31,531 nt of DNA, from positions 1 to 31,531 of the forward strand of contig JAUMBL010000212.1 of NCBI GenBank assembly GCA_032115775.1, written 5' to 3'. A program made the translations under genes and the position numbers. Of the stretch, positions 24,645 through 31,531 are shown one piece after another. Origin of the DNA: M3007 sp032115775 (GTDB lineage Bacteria > Bacteroidota > Bacteroidia > Chitinophagales > Saprospiraceae). The notes under the pieces are model-generated. The model had not been told where the DNA came from and did not search any database. It worked only from the letters and a program-made list of their open reading frames with translations. How positions within the stretch are numbered: the stretch's first letter is position 1; every line of letters starts with the position of its first letter.

Positions 24645-24693
24645 GTTTATTTTTGTTTTTGAGTTAAAGCCAAATGATTTGACAAAAATAAAC
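24645..24693. promoter_or_regulatory. Inverted-repeat control region between methyltransferase and vsr
   Basis: Perfect 12-base arms GTTTATTTTTGT (24645-24656) and ACAAAAATAAAC (24682-24693) are centred in the 69-base gap between the divergent genes. Each arm contains TATTTTTG, a match to the TAnnTTTG -7 box, pointing towards the gene on the far side, so the two promoters would face each other and overlap. A smaller palindrome CAAATGATTTG (24671-24681) lies between the arms. No good -33 element is seen. It may also be an operator. Confidence 0.4.
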
Positions 24694-24706
24694 AAAATGT
24701 TATAAA

Positions 24707-25177
24707 TTGGAAAATAAAACTAAAAAAAGTTCATCGGGTAAAGATATTTTTTCTCCAGAAGAAAGGAGCAGAATAATGTCCAAAATTTCTCAGAAGGATA
24801 CCTGCCCGGAGATTATTTTAAGGCAACAACTTCATAAGGCAGGACTGCGATTTCGAAAAAATGTTAATAACCTGCCCGGAAAGCCGGATATTGTGCTACC
24901 TAAGCATAAAACAATATTGTTTGTCCACGGATGCTTCTGGCATAGACACGATTGTCGGAAGGGGAAAAGCATGCATTCAACACGAAAGGAGTTTTGGCTG
25001 AACAAGTTCCAACAGAACCAAAAACGCGACGAAAATAATTATCTCAAACTTAAAAATTCAGGCTGGAACGTTATTATTGTGTGGGAATGTGAACTTTCAA
25101 AAATGGATAAGGTACTAGAAAGCGTGTTAATCGGGTTAAAATTAACGGTCGGGAATTCAGGTCGGTCGGGATTTTGA
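24707..25177 (+). CDS. vsr: Very short patch repair endonuclease Vsr
   Basis: Vsr nicks next to T:G mismatches that arise when 5-methylcytosine deaminates, and so protects sites of a cytosine methyltransferase. The 156-residue length equals that of E. coli Vsr. RSRIMSKISQKDTCPEI is the typical N-terminal block. LPGKPDIVLP holds Asp61, and FVHGCFWHRHDC holds His74, Trp78 and His79, matching E. coli Asp51, His64, Trp68 and His69. WNVIIVWECEL is the C-terminal family block. The only start in frame with a complete N-terminal region is TTG at 24707, close after an upstream stop; the ATG at 24776 would remove part of the conserved block, although an AAGGAG precedes it. The gene is intact while its presumed partner methyltransferase is broken. 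It is divergent from that operon and shares its AT-rich composition. Confidence 0.93.
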   Translation: MENKTKKSSSGKDIFSPEERSRIMSKISQKDTCPEIILRQQLHKAGLRFRKNVNNLPGKPDIVLPKHKTILFVHGCFWHRHDCRKGKSMHSTRKEFWLNKFQQNQKRDENNYLKLKNSGWNVIIVWECELSKMDKVLESVLIGLKLTVGNSGRSGF

Positions 25178-25302
25178 TTCGTTTGCCCTATCTCTTGCCC
25201 TTCTACCGCAATATCCTAAATATGCGCAAATTGCCGTAGTCATGTGTCAAATTCAATTGGGGTTATAACGTTACACCAAGAACCTGGTAAACGCTTCCAG
25301 GC

Positions 25303-25782
25303 TTATTCACCTGTTTTGGAGGGCGGCGCGCCGTTTTGTCCGTCCGTCTTACCGGTTTTCTTCGGTTTGCTTTCAATCTCCTCAAATTCAACGAACTCGT
25401 CTTCCGGTTGCTGCTGCGCGTTGCGGCTGCCGGCGTTAAAAGGCGCCCCGAATCGGCCGGTTGCCTGCGCCATGCGGCGGCCGCCGAGGGCTGCCAGGAA
25501 TAAGTACAGCGCCAGCAGCGGAAACACGAAGATGGAAATCACCGCAAGAAGGATGCCGCTCAGCGGGCGGTGTTGGAGCAGCCGGATGAATGATTTTCCG
25601 GTCTCGGCCACCTGGCGCCAGTTCAGGATCAGCGCCAGCGCAAACAACACCGGCGCCGCCCACCAGAGCAGGAAATAGAGCCCTCTGAGGATATAAAAAA
25701 GCGCGACCAGGCCCAGGATTCCGAAAATCAGGCAACCCAGTCCGCCAAACGGGGAATTATTTCGATTTGAAAATACAATCAT
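25303..25782 (-). CDS. Small membrane protein of unknown function
   Basis: No family was recognised in this 159-residue product. Three hydrophobic segments are visible at about 15-33, 36-54 and 75-98, with an Arg-containing break (NWRQVAETGKSFIRLLQHR) between the second and third. The last 60 residues are polar and low-complexity, rich in Glu, Gln and Lys, and probably cytoplasmic. The ATG at 25782 gives a short Asn-rich start before the first membrane segment. GC content is like the flanking chromosome, so it is not part of the restriction-modification island. The 125 bases between it and vsr hold nothing recognisable. Confidence 0.65.
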   Translation of the reverse strand: MIVFSNRNNSPFGGLGCLIFGILGLVALFYILRGLYFLLWWAAPVLFALALILNWRQVAETGKSFIRLLQHRPLSGILLAVISIFVFPLLALYLFLAALGGRRMAQATGRFGAPFNAGSRNAQQQPEDEFVEFEEIESKPKKTGKTDGQNGAPPSKTGE

Positions 25783-25913
25783 GACGCGTTTGTAGTTTTT
25801 TCAAAAATCCGGTAGTGTCTAATTTTGAGTGAACAGGAACGTTTTTGACCTAATCTGCGATTTATCACCAGGCGTACAGCACGGATTTTTCGGGGGGAGC
25901 CCAGTTCGCCCAA

Positions 25914-26010
25914 AAAAGTGTAGGGGTTGAAACCCCGGAAATTTTAGAACGTCGTTTTCCCGGCGATAAATCGCCGGGTTAGTTATGATTCAGATATTGA
26001 CATGACCCAA
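25914..26010 (+). repeat. Palindromic intergenic element B, copy 2
   Basis: GTGTAGGGGTTG opens the repeat. The palindromes GGGGTT/AACCCC (25923-25936) and the 20-base palindromic hairpin at 25959-25978 are identical in order to copy 1 at 7491-7592. The tail GTTAGTTATG through CATGACCC also resembles copy 1. It is followed directly by copy 3. Confidence 0.75.
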
Positions 26011-26023
26011 AAGCCTTCAAGTT

Positions 26024-26092
26024 TTCCCGGCGATAAATCGCCGGGTTCGTCATTGTCATCATGTACATGTTGACACCACCAAAAAGCCCTCA
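26024..26092 (+). repeat. Palindromic intergenic element B, partial copy 3 (tandem)
   Basis: This copy has only the second palindrome (26026-26045, identical to 25959-25978) and the tail. The period to copy 2 is 67 bases. Its right end, AAAAGCCCTCAAATATT, resembles the end of the preceding unit (AAAAGCCTTCAAGTTTT) and includes the stop codon of the EVE gene (26090-26092). Together copies 2 and 3 fill most of the 307-base gap between the membrane protein and EVE genes. Confidence 0.7.
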
Positions 26093-26503
26093 AATATTCG
26101 TTTCTCCCAGCGTCAGCAGGGTAGAAAATTCGTCGAAGGTAAGGGGCATTACCGACAAACGGCCGTTTCGCACCAGTCCGATCTGCTGCAACGCCGGGTG
26201 CGCCTTGATGTCCGCGAGCGGCGCGGGTCGGGTAAAAGCCTTCAGGGGCGCGAGATCTACGGCCGACCAGTCGCCCTGTTCGGCTGTTGGGTCCGGATAA
26301 AATTCCCGGACGACCGTGGCGATGCCCACTACGGCGAGGCCCTCATTGGAGTGGTAAAACAGGCAATAATCTCCTTTTTTCATTGCACGCAGGTTGTTGC
26401 GCGCCTGGTAATTGCGCACGCCGTCCCAGCGGGTTTGTCCGTCGAGCAGGAGTTGGTTGAAGCTATAGACGAAAGGTTCGGATTTGACGAGCCAGTAGTT
26501 CAT
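26090..26503 (-). CDS. EVE domain-containing protein
   Basis: The 137-residue protein is a stand-alone EVE domain, the PUA-like fold also found in human THYN1. MNYWLVKSEP, WDGVRNYQARNNLR, KGDYCLFYHSN, VVGIATVV and RLSVMPL are the usual conserved blocks in the usual order, and the length is normal. EVE domains are proposed readers of modified bases, chiefly modified cytosines in DNA, and are often linked to restriction or translation-related genes; the target here is unknown. The ATG at 26503 overlaps the xerD stop by 4 bases (ATGA), so the genes are almost certainly cotranscribed and coupled. It lies about 1.5 kb from the broken cytosine methyltransferase, but its GC content and operon belong to the chromosome, not the island. 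Confidence 0.93.
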   Translation of the reverse strand: MNYWLVKSEPFVYSFNQLLLDGQTRWDGVRNYQARNNLRAMKKGDYCLFYHSNEGLAVVGIATVVREFYPDPTAEQGDWSAVDLAPLKAFTRPAPLADIKAHPALQQIGLVRNGRLSVMPLTFDEFSTLLTLGETNI

Positions 26504-27420
26504 GCTAAAAAGTTTCTTTTTGCCCTTGGATGGAATGCGTTGATTGTTTCTTTTAGATATTCTGCATCCAGGTGGGTATAAATTTCCGTGGTGGTGATGC
26601 TTTCGTGTCCGAGCATATCCTGCACCGCTTTGAGGTCGGCGCCACCCTCGACGAGGTGTGTTGCGAAGGTATGGCGGAAGGTATGCGGACTGATATTTTT
26701 GGCGATCCCGGCTTTGGTTGCGAGGTCTTTGATGATGTAAAACACCATGACCCGCGTCATCGGGCGGCCGTTTCGGTTGAGGAAAACGAAATTTTCTGCG
26801 CCGCTTGCGATTTTTTGGTGCGGATTGCGCACATGATCCAGGTATAGTTGGATTTGTTTTATGGCTTCCTCGCCGATGGGCGTCAGGCGTTCCTTATTAT
26901 TTTTCCCCAGCACCTTAATAAACCCGATATCGAGAAAAAGGTTGGAGATGCGCAGGTGCACCAGTTCGCTTACGCGCAGGCCGCAGGCGTACAGCGTTTC
27001 CAGCATGGCTCGGTTGCGCTGGCCGAGCGGGTCGCTGAGGTCTATTTGGTCGAACAGCAGTTGGACTTCGCGGACGGAGAGCACCTCGGGAATTTTTCGT
27101 CGGAGGCGCGGCCCTTCCAGTAGTTCCGTGGGGTCTTCGTCCAGCAGATCTTCTACCAGCAGGAACTTGTAGAAGGCCCGCAGGCCGGACAGGATTCGGG
27201 CTTGCGAGGCCGCCGACAGCCCCAGGTCATTGATCCAGCGGATAAAGCGCTCTAGGTCGGTTTGGCGCACTTGTAGCGGTAGCAGATCCGGGTCCTCCAA
27301 TTCCAGATATTGCACGAACAGGTTGACATCGTGCCCGTACGCCTCCAGGGTGTGTTCGCTCATGGCGCGTTCCAGGAGCAGGTAGTGTTGAAAAGCGGTG
27401 CGGGCTGTCGGCCAGTTCAT
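26500..27420 (-). CDS. xerD: Tyrosine recombinase XerD
   Basis: This 306-residue recombinase, with XerC-like partners, resolves chromosome dimers at dif near the division septum. The N-terminal SAM-like core-binding domain (about 1-90, HTLEAYGHDVNLFVQYL) precedes the catalytic domain. Active-site residues are all visible: Arg149 (GLRVSELVHL), Lys173 (GKNNKER), His246 and Arg249 (SPHTFRHTFATHL), His272 (MLGHESI) and Tyr281 (TTEIYTHLD). The size and sequence fit the chromosomal XerD/XerC group rather than phage integrases, and no att-like repeats were seen. It follows ftcD after a 23-bp gap and overlaps the EVE gene by 4 bases. XerC versus XerD cannot be separated with certainty by eye. Confidence 0.93.
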   Translation of the reverse strand: MNWPTARTAFQHYLLLERAMSEHTLEAYGHDVNLFVQYLELEDPDLLPLQVRQTDLERFIRWINDLGLSAASQARILSGLRAFYKFLLVEDLLDEDPTELLEGPRLRRKIPEVLSVREVQLLFDQIDLSDPLGQRNRAMLETLYACGLRVSELVHLRISNLFLDIGFIKVLGKNNKERLTPIGEEAIKQIQLYLDHVRNPHQKIASGAENFVFLNRNGRPMTRVMVFYIIKDLATKAGIAKNISPHTFRHTFATHLVEGGADLKAVQDMLGHESITTTEIYTHLDAEYLKETINAFHPRAKRNFLA

Positions 27421-27443
27421 GCAGTACGGGGATTTGGGGGAGT

Positions 27444-29141
27444 TTATACCCCCATTTTTTCTTTCACTATCCGGATAATTTCCTGTTCTTCTGCTTCGGC
27501 TCGGAGGATACAGGCGTCGGCTTCGGCTACAAACTGTTGTGCGAGCGGCTGATCGTCCAGTCCGCCGGCATTCACCTTTACGTTGAGTGCTGCGCCGACG
27601 ACGGCTGCCCGGGCGCAGAGCGCGCCCACGCCGGCGTCGGTAATGCTGTTGGGATTTCCGTGTTCGACCATTTTTCGGATGAGCGGGAAGGCATCCAGCG
27701 CGAGGAGCATGACGGATTTCGGGACTTCCATTGCGCGGAGCGTGGCGGCTTGTACGGCCTGCAAGCGGGCCGCTTTTTCGGAATCCGAACTTTTCGGCAT
27801 ACCGAGCGCCGCCATAATTGCCGCGAAGGCGTCCGTATCGTCATCTACTGCGCGGAGCAGCGCATTTTTGATTTGCTGGCCGTCTTCGGCGGCCTGGCTG
27901 AAGAACGCCCAGCGATCGTCCCAGCCGCGTTTGTGCGCGCTCAGGTTGGCAACCATGGTGGCGAGTGCGGCGGCGAGCGCGCCCATGTATGCGCTGACGG
28001 AGCCGCCGCCGGGGGCGGGGCTTTCGGAGGCCGTTTCGTCGGCGAATGCGGCGAGCGATTGGCGGATTAGTTTTTTGGCGCTCCGCGGGTCGTCCTGCGC
28101 GATATTGTATTCAATAATTTTCCGTGTGGGGTCGAAGGGCGCCAGATCGTCCAGCCCCATGGATTTCACGGCAATTTTGATCAATTCGGCATCGCTCACC
28201 CCGGCGCTCCGCTGTTGTTTTCGCAGGAAATGTTTGCCGGCTTCCAGCATGGCGGACAGCGGCACCAGGCCCACGAGTTCGCTGCCGGTGACGCGCATGC
28301 CCCTGCTTTCGGCGCTTTGACAGCAGGCTTCGAAGGCCTCGTGGAGCGGCGTGGCGCGGATATCCGTGAGATTCATGGAAATCTGCGCAATGCCGTACTC
28401 CTCAATATACCAGCCGATGGCTTTGACGCCCTGAAGGAGGCCGGGTCGGCGCAGGGGTTTACCCTGTTCGTCCGTCACGATTTTTCCTGTAATCGGGTTG
28501 CCTTCCCGCAGTACCCGGCCTTTTTCCCGGACGTCGAGGGCCACAGAATTGGCACGGCGCACGGAGGTCGTATTCAAATTGACATTATACGCGATCAGAA
28601 AATCCCGCGCGCCGATCACCGTCGCGCCGCTGCGCGCATTAAATGCTGCAGGGCCGAAATCGGGCGTCCAATCCGGGTTTTTCAATTTATCCGGCAGGCC
28701 TTCATATTCTCCTGCGCGGATCGTCGCCAGGTTTTTGCGTTCCGGCTTGCTTGCGGCGGCCTCATAGAGATACACGGGGATGCCCAGTTCGCGGCCCACG
28801 CGTTCGCCGAGTTGGCGCGCCCAGGCGACCGTTTCCTCCATGCTGATACCGGCGACGGGGATCAGCGGGCAAACGTCCGTTGCGCCCATTCGCGGATGTT
28901 CGCCCTGGTGTTGGCGCATATCAATTAGTTCAGCGGCTTTTTGAATACCGCGGAAAGCGGCCTCCGTCACGGCCTGCGGTTCGCCCACAAACGTAACGAC
29001 GGTACGGTGGGTGGCCTTGCCTGGATCCACGTCGAGCAGTTTAACGCCCTCTACTGTCTGGATGGCGTCGGTAATTTGTTGGATAACGGCCGGATCGCGT
29101 CCCTCGGAAAAATTGGGGACGCATTCAATGAGTTGTTTCAT
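27444..29141 (-). CDS. ftcD: Bifunctional glutamate formimidoyltransferase / formimidotetrahydrofolate cyclodeaminase
   Basis: The enzyme moves the formimino group from formiminoglutamate to tetrahydrofolate and then releases ammonia to give 5,10-methenyl-THF, the last part of histidine breakdown. At 565 residues it is a fusion of both activities, as in animals and many Bacteroidota. The formiminotransferase part (about 1-300) has CVPNFSEGRD and HQGEHPRMGATDVCPL, with His82 at the same number as the catalytic His of the porcine enzyme. The cyclodeaminase part (about 355-560) has SPAPGGGSVSAYMGALAAAL and NPNSITDAGVGALCA. The ATG at 29141 is followed at once by the conserved start MKQLIECVPNFSEG. 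TAATTTTG on the minus strand (29153-29146) matches the -7 box but is only 4 bases from the ATG, so transcripts would be nearly leaderless if it is used. No other hut gene is in view. Confidence 0.95.
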   Translation of the reverse strand: MKQLIECVPNFSEGRDPAVIQQITDAIQTVEGVKLLDVDPGKATHRTVVTFVGEPQAVTEAAFRGIQKAAELIDMRQHQGEHPRMGATDVCPLIPVAGISMEETVAWARQLGERVGRELGIPVYLYEAAASKPERKNLATIRAGEYEGLPDKLKNPDWTPDFGPAAFNARSGATVIGARDFLIAYNVNLNTTSVRRANSVALDVREKGRVLREGNPITGKIVTDEQGKPLRRPGLLQGVKAIGWYIEEYGIAQISMNLTDIRATPLHEAFEACCQSAESRGMRVTGSELVGLVPLSAMLEAGKHFLRKQQRSAGVSDAELIKIAVKSMGLDDLAPFDPTRKIIEYNIAQDDPRSAKKLIRQSLAAFADETASESPAPGGGSVSAYMGALAAALATMVANLSAHKRGWDDRWAFFSQAAEDGQQIKNALLRAVDDDTDAFAAIMAALGMPKSSDSEKAARLQAVQAATLRAMEVPKSVMLLALDAFPLIRKMVEHGNPNSITDAGVGALCARAAVVGAALNVKVNAGGLDDQPLAQQFVAEADACILRAEAEEQEIIRIVKEKMGV

Positions 29142-29178
29142 GCTGCAAAATTACGGTTTTTTGTTTTTTGGGCAGCGC

Positions 29179-29247
29179 CTACTTGACAGGTGATATTTGA
29201 GACAAAAAAGGATTCGTTTTTTGTCCCGGATGCCACCTGTTAAGTAG
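29179..29247. other. Long interrupted inverted repeat between ftcD and the PIG-L gene
   Basis: Outer arms CTACTTGACAGGTG (29179-29192) and CACCTGTTAAGTAG (29234-29247) pair at 13 of 14 positions. Inner arms GACAAAAAA (29201-29209) and TTTTTTGTC (29217-29225) pair fully around a 7-base loop. The 69-base structure lies in the 156-base gap between divergent genes. It may be an operator, a cruciform, or a remnant of a small inverted-repeat element. Confidence 0.55.
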
Positions 29248-29264
29248 TTACCAAGATTTCAAGT

Positions 29265-29272
29265 TACCTTCG
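29265..29272 (+). promoter_or_regulatory. Candidate -7 box for the PIG-L gene
   Basis: TACCTTCG followed by CG differs by one base from TAnnTTTG and lies 25 bases before the ATG at 29298. No clear -33 element is present; the inverted repeat at 29179-29247 covers that region, so a protein bound there could block or replace it. Confidence 0.3.
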
Positions 29273-29297
29273 CGGGGCAAATTATTTCGATCTGGAT

Positions 29298-31531
29298 ATG
29301 AAAAATTTTTGTCCCCGTTTTTTGTCCCTGTTTTCCGGCTTCCTTTTGTTTTCAGTCGCGGGTTTGAACGCCCAGAAGCCGGTGAAGCCGAATGCAGCCG
29401 ATATACACCAGGCGATCCGAAAACTGAATGTGCTCGGCTCGGTTTTGTACGTTGCAGCGCACCCCGACGATGAAAACCAGCGCCTGATTTCTTACTGCGC
29501 CAGCGAAAAACTCTACAACGTTACATACTTGTCGCTCACGCGGGGCGATGGCGGACAAAATCTTATCGGGCCGGAACTGCGCGAGCTGCTGGGTGTGCTC
29601 CGCACGGAGGAGCTCCTCATGGCGCGTTCGGTGGACGGCGGCAGGCAGCGGTTTTCCCGCGCAAATGACTTTGGATATTCTAAAACCGCAGAGGAAACCC
29701 TGCGTATTTGGGATAAGGCCGCCGTGCTGGCAGACGTAGTGTGGGCTATCCGCCAAACGCAGCCTGATGTGGTGATCAATCGTTTTTACCAGGGCGAAAA
29801 ATACAGCACGCACGGCCATCACACCGCGTCGGCGATGTTAGGTTTGGAGGCTTTCGATCTTGCCGGCAGCGCCGACGCCTTTCCCGAGCAGTTCGCCTAC
29901 GTACAGCCCTGGCAACCAGAACGCATCTTTTTCAATACGTCCTGGTGGTTTTATGGAAGCCGGGAAGCGTTTGATAAAGCGGATAAAACGAATCTATACC
30001 CGATTGACCTCGGCGTTTACCTGCCGCTCAAGGGCAAAAGCAACAACGAAGTGGCCGCCGAAGCGCGCTCGATGCACCGCTGTCAGGGCTTCGGCGCCAT
30101 GAGCGCGCGTGGTGAGAGCGTGGACTGGTTTGAGTTCCTCAAGGGTAGCGTGCCGCCCTCGAAAGATCCCTTTGCCGGAATCAACACCTCCTGGTCGCGC
30201 GTGCCGGGGGGTGAACCCATCGGCCGCCTGCTCACGGAAATTGACAAAAATTACCGCTCAGACCGTCCTTCGGCTTCCGTGCCCGCGCTGCTGGAAGCGC
30301 TCGAAATGATCAAAGCCCTGCCCGACGGCCACTGGAAACGCGTGAAACTGGATGAAATCAAGGAGGTGATCAAAGGCTGTCTGGGACTCTATCTCGAAAG
30401 TACGGCAGCGGAAGCCACGGCCACGCCGGGCGATTCCGTGCTGCTGCGCTTCGAAGCCATCAACCGTTCGGAGGCGCGGGTTGTGCTGGCCGGCATCTCC
30501 GTCTCGGCTCAAACACTGGATACGATCCTGGCGGCGCCGCTCGCCGACAACGCCAATCTGAGCTTCAACCGGCGCATCGCCCTCCCCGCCAACGCCCCCT
30601 TCACCGCCCCGTACTGGCTGGGCACGGAAAGTACGCTCGGCATGTACGAGGTAGAGGATCAGCAGTTGCGTGGACTGCCGGAAACGCCGCGTTTCCTGCG
30701 CGCCACCTGGTCGGTGCTGGTCAATGATATTCCGCTTGAATACCATACCGACGTTGCGTATAAAGTAGAGGAAGCCGCGATCGGGGAGGTCTGGCAGCCT
30801 TTTGAAGTGCTGCCGCCGGTTTTTGTATCGTTCGAATCGTCGAGCTATTTATTTACCGAAAAGCAAAAAGAGTTGCGGGTGCGCGTCAAAGCGGGCCGCA
30901 ACAACGTCAGCGGCACGGTGCACGTAACCGGTCCGGCCGGCTGGCCCACCGCGCACGAAGCCGGCGCCAATGCTTTTAGTTTTAAGAAAAAAGGAGAAGA
31001 AAAAACCTTCACTTTTACCGTGGAATCGCTGCGTGGGCCGGAGCAGGTTGCCCTGCAAGCCTGGGCGCAGGTAGGCGAAAAAGCGTACGCCAATAGCCTG
31101 GTCAATATCCAGTACGATCATATTCCGCGGCAAAGTGTGCTGCTGCCCGCCCGCGTCAAAGCGTCCCGGGTGTCGGTGCTGACGCAAGCGCGCAAAGTCG
31201 GGTATTACATGGGCGCCGGCGACGAGGGGCCGGCCGCGCTCGCGCAAATCGGCTGCGCAGTCACCCTGCTCAAAGACGAAGATATGACCCCGCAAAACCT
31301 GCGGCAATACGACGCCGTCGTGCTGGGAATCCGGGCTTACAATACCAAAGACGCGCTTAAATTTCACCAGGAAAAACTGCTCGAATATGCGGAAAACGGC
31401 GGCATCCTCGTGGTTCAGTACAACAACAATTTCGACCTTGCCGTCGAGCAATTAGCGCCGTATCCCATGAAGCTATCCCGTACCCGCGTGACCGACGAGC
31501 AGGCGGAAGTGCGCTTCCGACTGCCCGAACA
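29298..31531 (+). CDS. Large secreted PIG-L/LmbE-family deacetylase (3' truncated)
   Basis: The frame starts at ATG 29298 and runs off the window end without a stop after 744 full codons. A signal peptide (about 1-25, ending GLNAQ) implies export. The PIG-L domain (about 45-280) has the zinc motif AHPDDE (54-59, His55 and Asp58) and a second His site in STHGHHTAS (His173, His175, His176), so it should be a zinc-dependent N-deacetylase of a sugar or glycoconjugate; the substrate is unknown. The remaining 450 residues are unlike the short BshB/MshB enzymes. They include beta-rich Ig-like segments (about 360-610) and an alpha/beta domain from about 630 that resembles a class I amidotransferase-like or ThuA-like fold (GYYMGAGDEG, YDAVVLGIRAYN). 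The gene is divergent from ftcD across a long inverted repeat. Confidence 0.88.
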   Translation, partial: MKNFCPRFLSLFSGFLLFSVAGLNAQKPVKPNAADIHQAIRKLNVLGSVLYVAAHPDDENQRLISYCASEKLYNVTYLSLTRGDGGQNLIGPELRELLGVLRTEELLMARSVDGGRQRFSRANDFGYSKTAEETLRIWDKAAVLADVVWAIRQTQPDVVINRFYQGEKYSTHGHHTASAMLGLEAFDLAGSADAFPEQFAYVQPWQPERIFFNTSWWFYGSREAFDKADKTNLYPIDLGVYLPLKGKSNNEVAAEARSMHRCQGFGAMSARGESVDWFEFLKGSVPPSKDPFAGINTSWSRVPGGEPIGRLLTEIDKNYRSDRPSASVPALLEALEMIKALPDGHWKRVKLDEIKEVIKGCLGLYLESTAAEATATPGDSVLLRFEAINRSEARVVLAGISVSAQTLDTILAAPLADNANLSFNRRIALPANAPFTAPYWLGTESTLGMYEVEDQQLRGLPETPRFLRATWSVLVNDIPLEYHTDVAYKVEEAAIGEVWQPFEVLPPVFVSFESSSYLFTEKQKELRVRVKAGRNNVSGTVHVTGPAGWPTAHEAGANAFSFKKKGEEKTFTFTVESLRGPEQVALQAWAQVGEKAYANSLVNIQYDHIPRQSVLLPARVKASRVSVLTQARKVGYYMGAGDEGPAALAQIGCAVTLLKDEDMTPQNLRQYDAVVLGIRAYNTKDALKFHQEKLLEYAENGGILVVQYNNNFDLAVEQLAPYPMKLSRTRVTDEQAEVRFRLPE

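Larger units (their letters stand above)
22430..25200. other. AT-rich restriction-modification island
   Basis: The HNH, methyltransferase and vsr genes differ sharply in base composition from their neighbours. By hand count, the 60 bases from 23041 contain 19 G/C, while the 60 bases from 22201 contain 39. Third positions are mostly A/T, unlike the flanking genes. This points to horizontal acquisition. No integrase, tRNA or clear flanking direct repeat was found at either edge, so the mode of insertion is unknown. Confidence 0.7.

Noticed and set aside
24776..25177. Alternative vsr start at ATG 24776 with AAGGAG upstream
   Set aside because: It would remove the conserved FSPEERSRI block; Shine-Dalgarno matches are weak evidence in Bacteroidota. 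Kept only as an alternative.
25914..26092. Possible CRISPR array from the repeated CGATAAATCGCCGGG units
   Set aside because: Only two tandem units plus one distant copy, the 'spacer' is itself conserved between units, and no cas gene is near.
26500..27420. Phage or island integrase near the restriction-modification genes
   Set aside because: Length, active-site context and the ftcD-xerD-EVE operon fit chromosomal XerD; no att-like repeats or tRNA, and base composition matches the chromosome.
27436..27453. Hairpin GGGGG...CCCCC between ftcD and xerD as terminator
   Set aside because: The T-rich side lies on the plus strand, where no gene needs ending, and part of it is ftcD coding sequence; a terminator for ftcD would need T's on the other side.

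Overview
The window looks like a chromosomal piece of a GC-rich Bacteroidota, most likely near Saprospiraceae (Lewinella/Haliscomenobacter-like). The evidence is two very large secreted proteins with SprB/HYR/Ig-like repeats and C-terminal type IX secretion (T9SS) sorting domains, Bacteroidota-style cyclophilin lipoproteins, a fused formiminotransferase-cyclodeaminase, and Bacteroidota-type promoter boxes (TAnnTTTG) instead of strong Shine-Dalgarno sites. The taxonomic call is inference; no rRNA or tRNA gene was seen.

Layout. 1-1121: the 3' end of a probable glycosyltransferase overlapping murQ. 1299-5336 (minus): a T9SS-exported protein with a gingipain-like (C25-like) fold whose catalytic dyad seems to be missing, followed by nine Ig/SprB-like repeats. 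5465-7302: a PKD-cyclophilin lipoprotein and a 2OG-Fe(II) oxygenase, 5 bp apart. 7607-8971: kynurenine 3-monooxygenase. 8979-11015 (minus): a HEAT-repeat/cyclophilin lipoprotein. 11446-19596: a 2716-residue T9SS surface protein with lamin-tail domains nested in HYR modules, a dockerin-like EF-hand pair and a probable cohesin-like domain. 19908-22405: UDP-glucose 6-dehydrogenase and an unknown single-pass membrane protein. 22504-25177: an AT-rich island with a decayed type II restriction-modification operon (5-methylcytosine methyltransferase, then HNH endonuclease) and a divergent vsr gene. 25303-29141 (minus): a small membrane protein, then the unit ftcD-xerD-EVE. 29298-end: a large PIG-L-family deacetylase, cut by the window edge.

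Two families of intergenic palindromic repeats lie between genes. Family A has three copies (near 1139, 7357 and 21342). Each is an almost perfect 25-29 bp hairpin with a shared core and a stem segment that differs between copies but always keeps pairing. Family B has one copy near 7491 and a tandem pair near 25914-26092, each carrying a palindrome ending in CGCCGGG.

The strongest candidates for new biology are the covarying family A hairpins, the three-lesion restriction-modification operon (two one-base frameshifts and an in-frame stop, with the ancestral methyltransferase stop and HNH start still overlapping by 8 bases), and the nested domain architecture of the giant surface protein. All product names come from motif recognition by eye; no database search was run.
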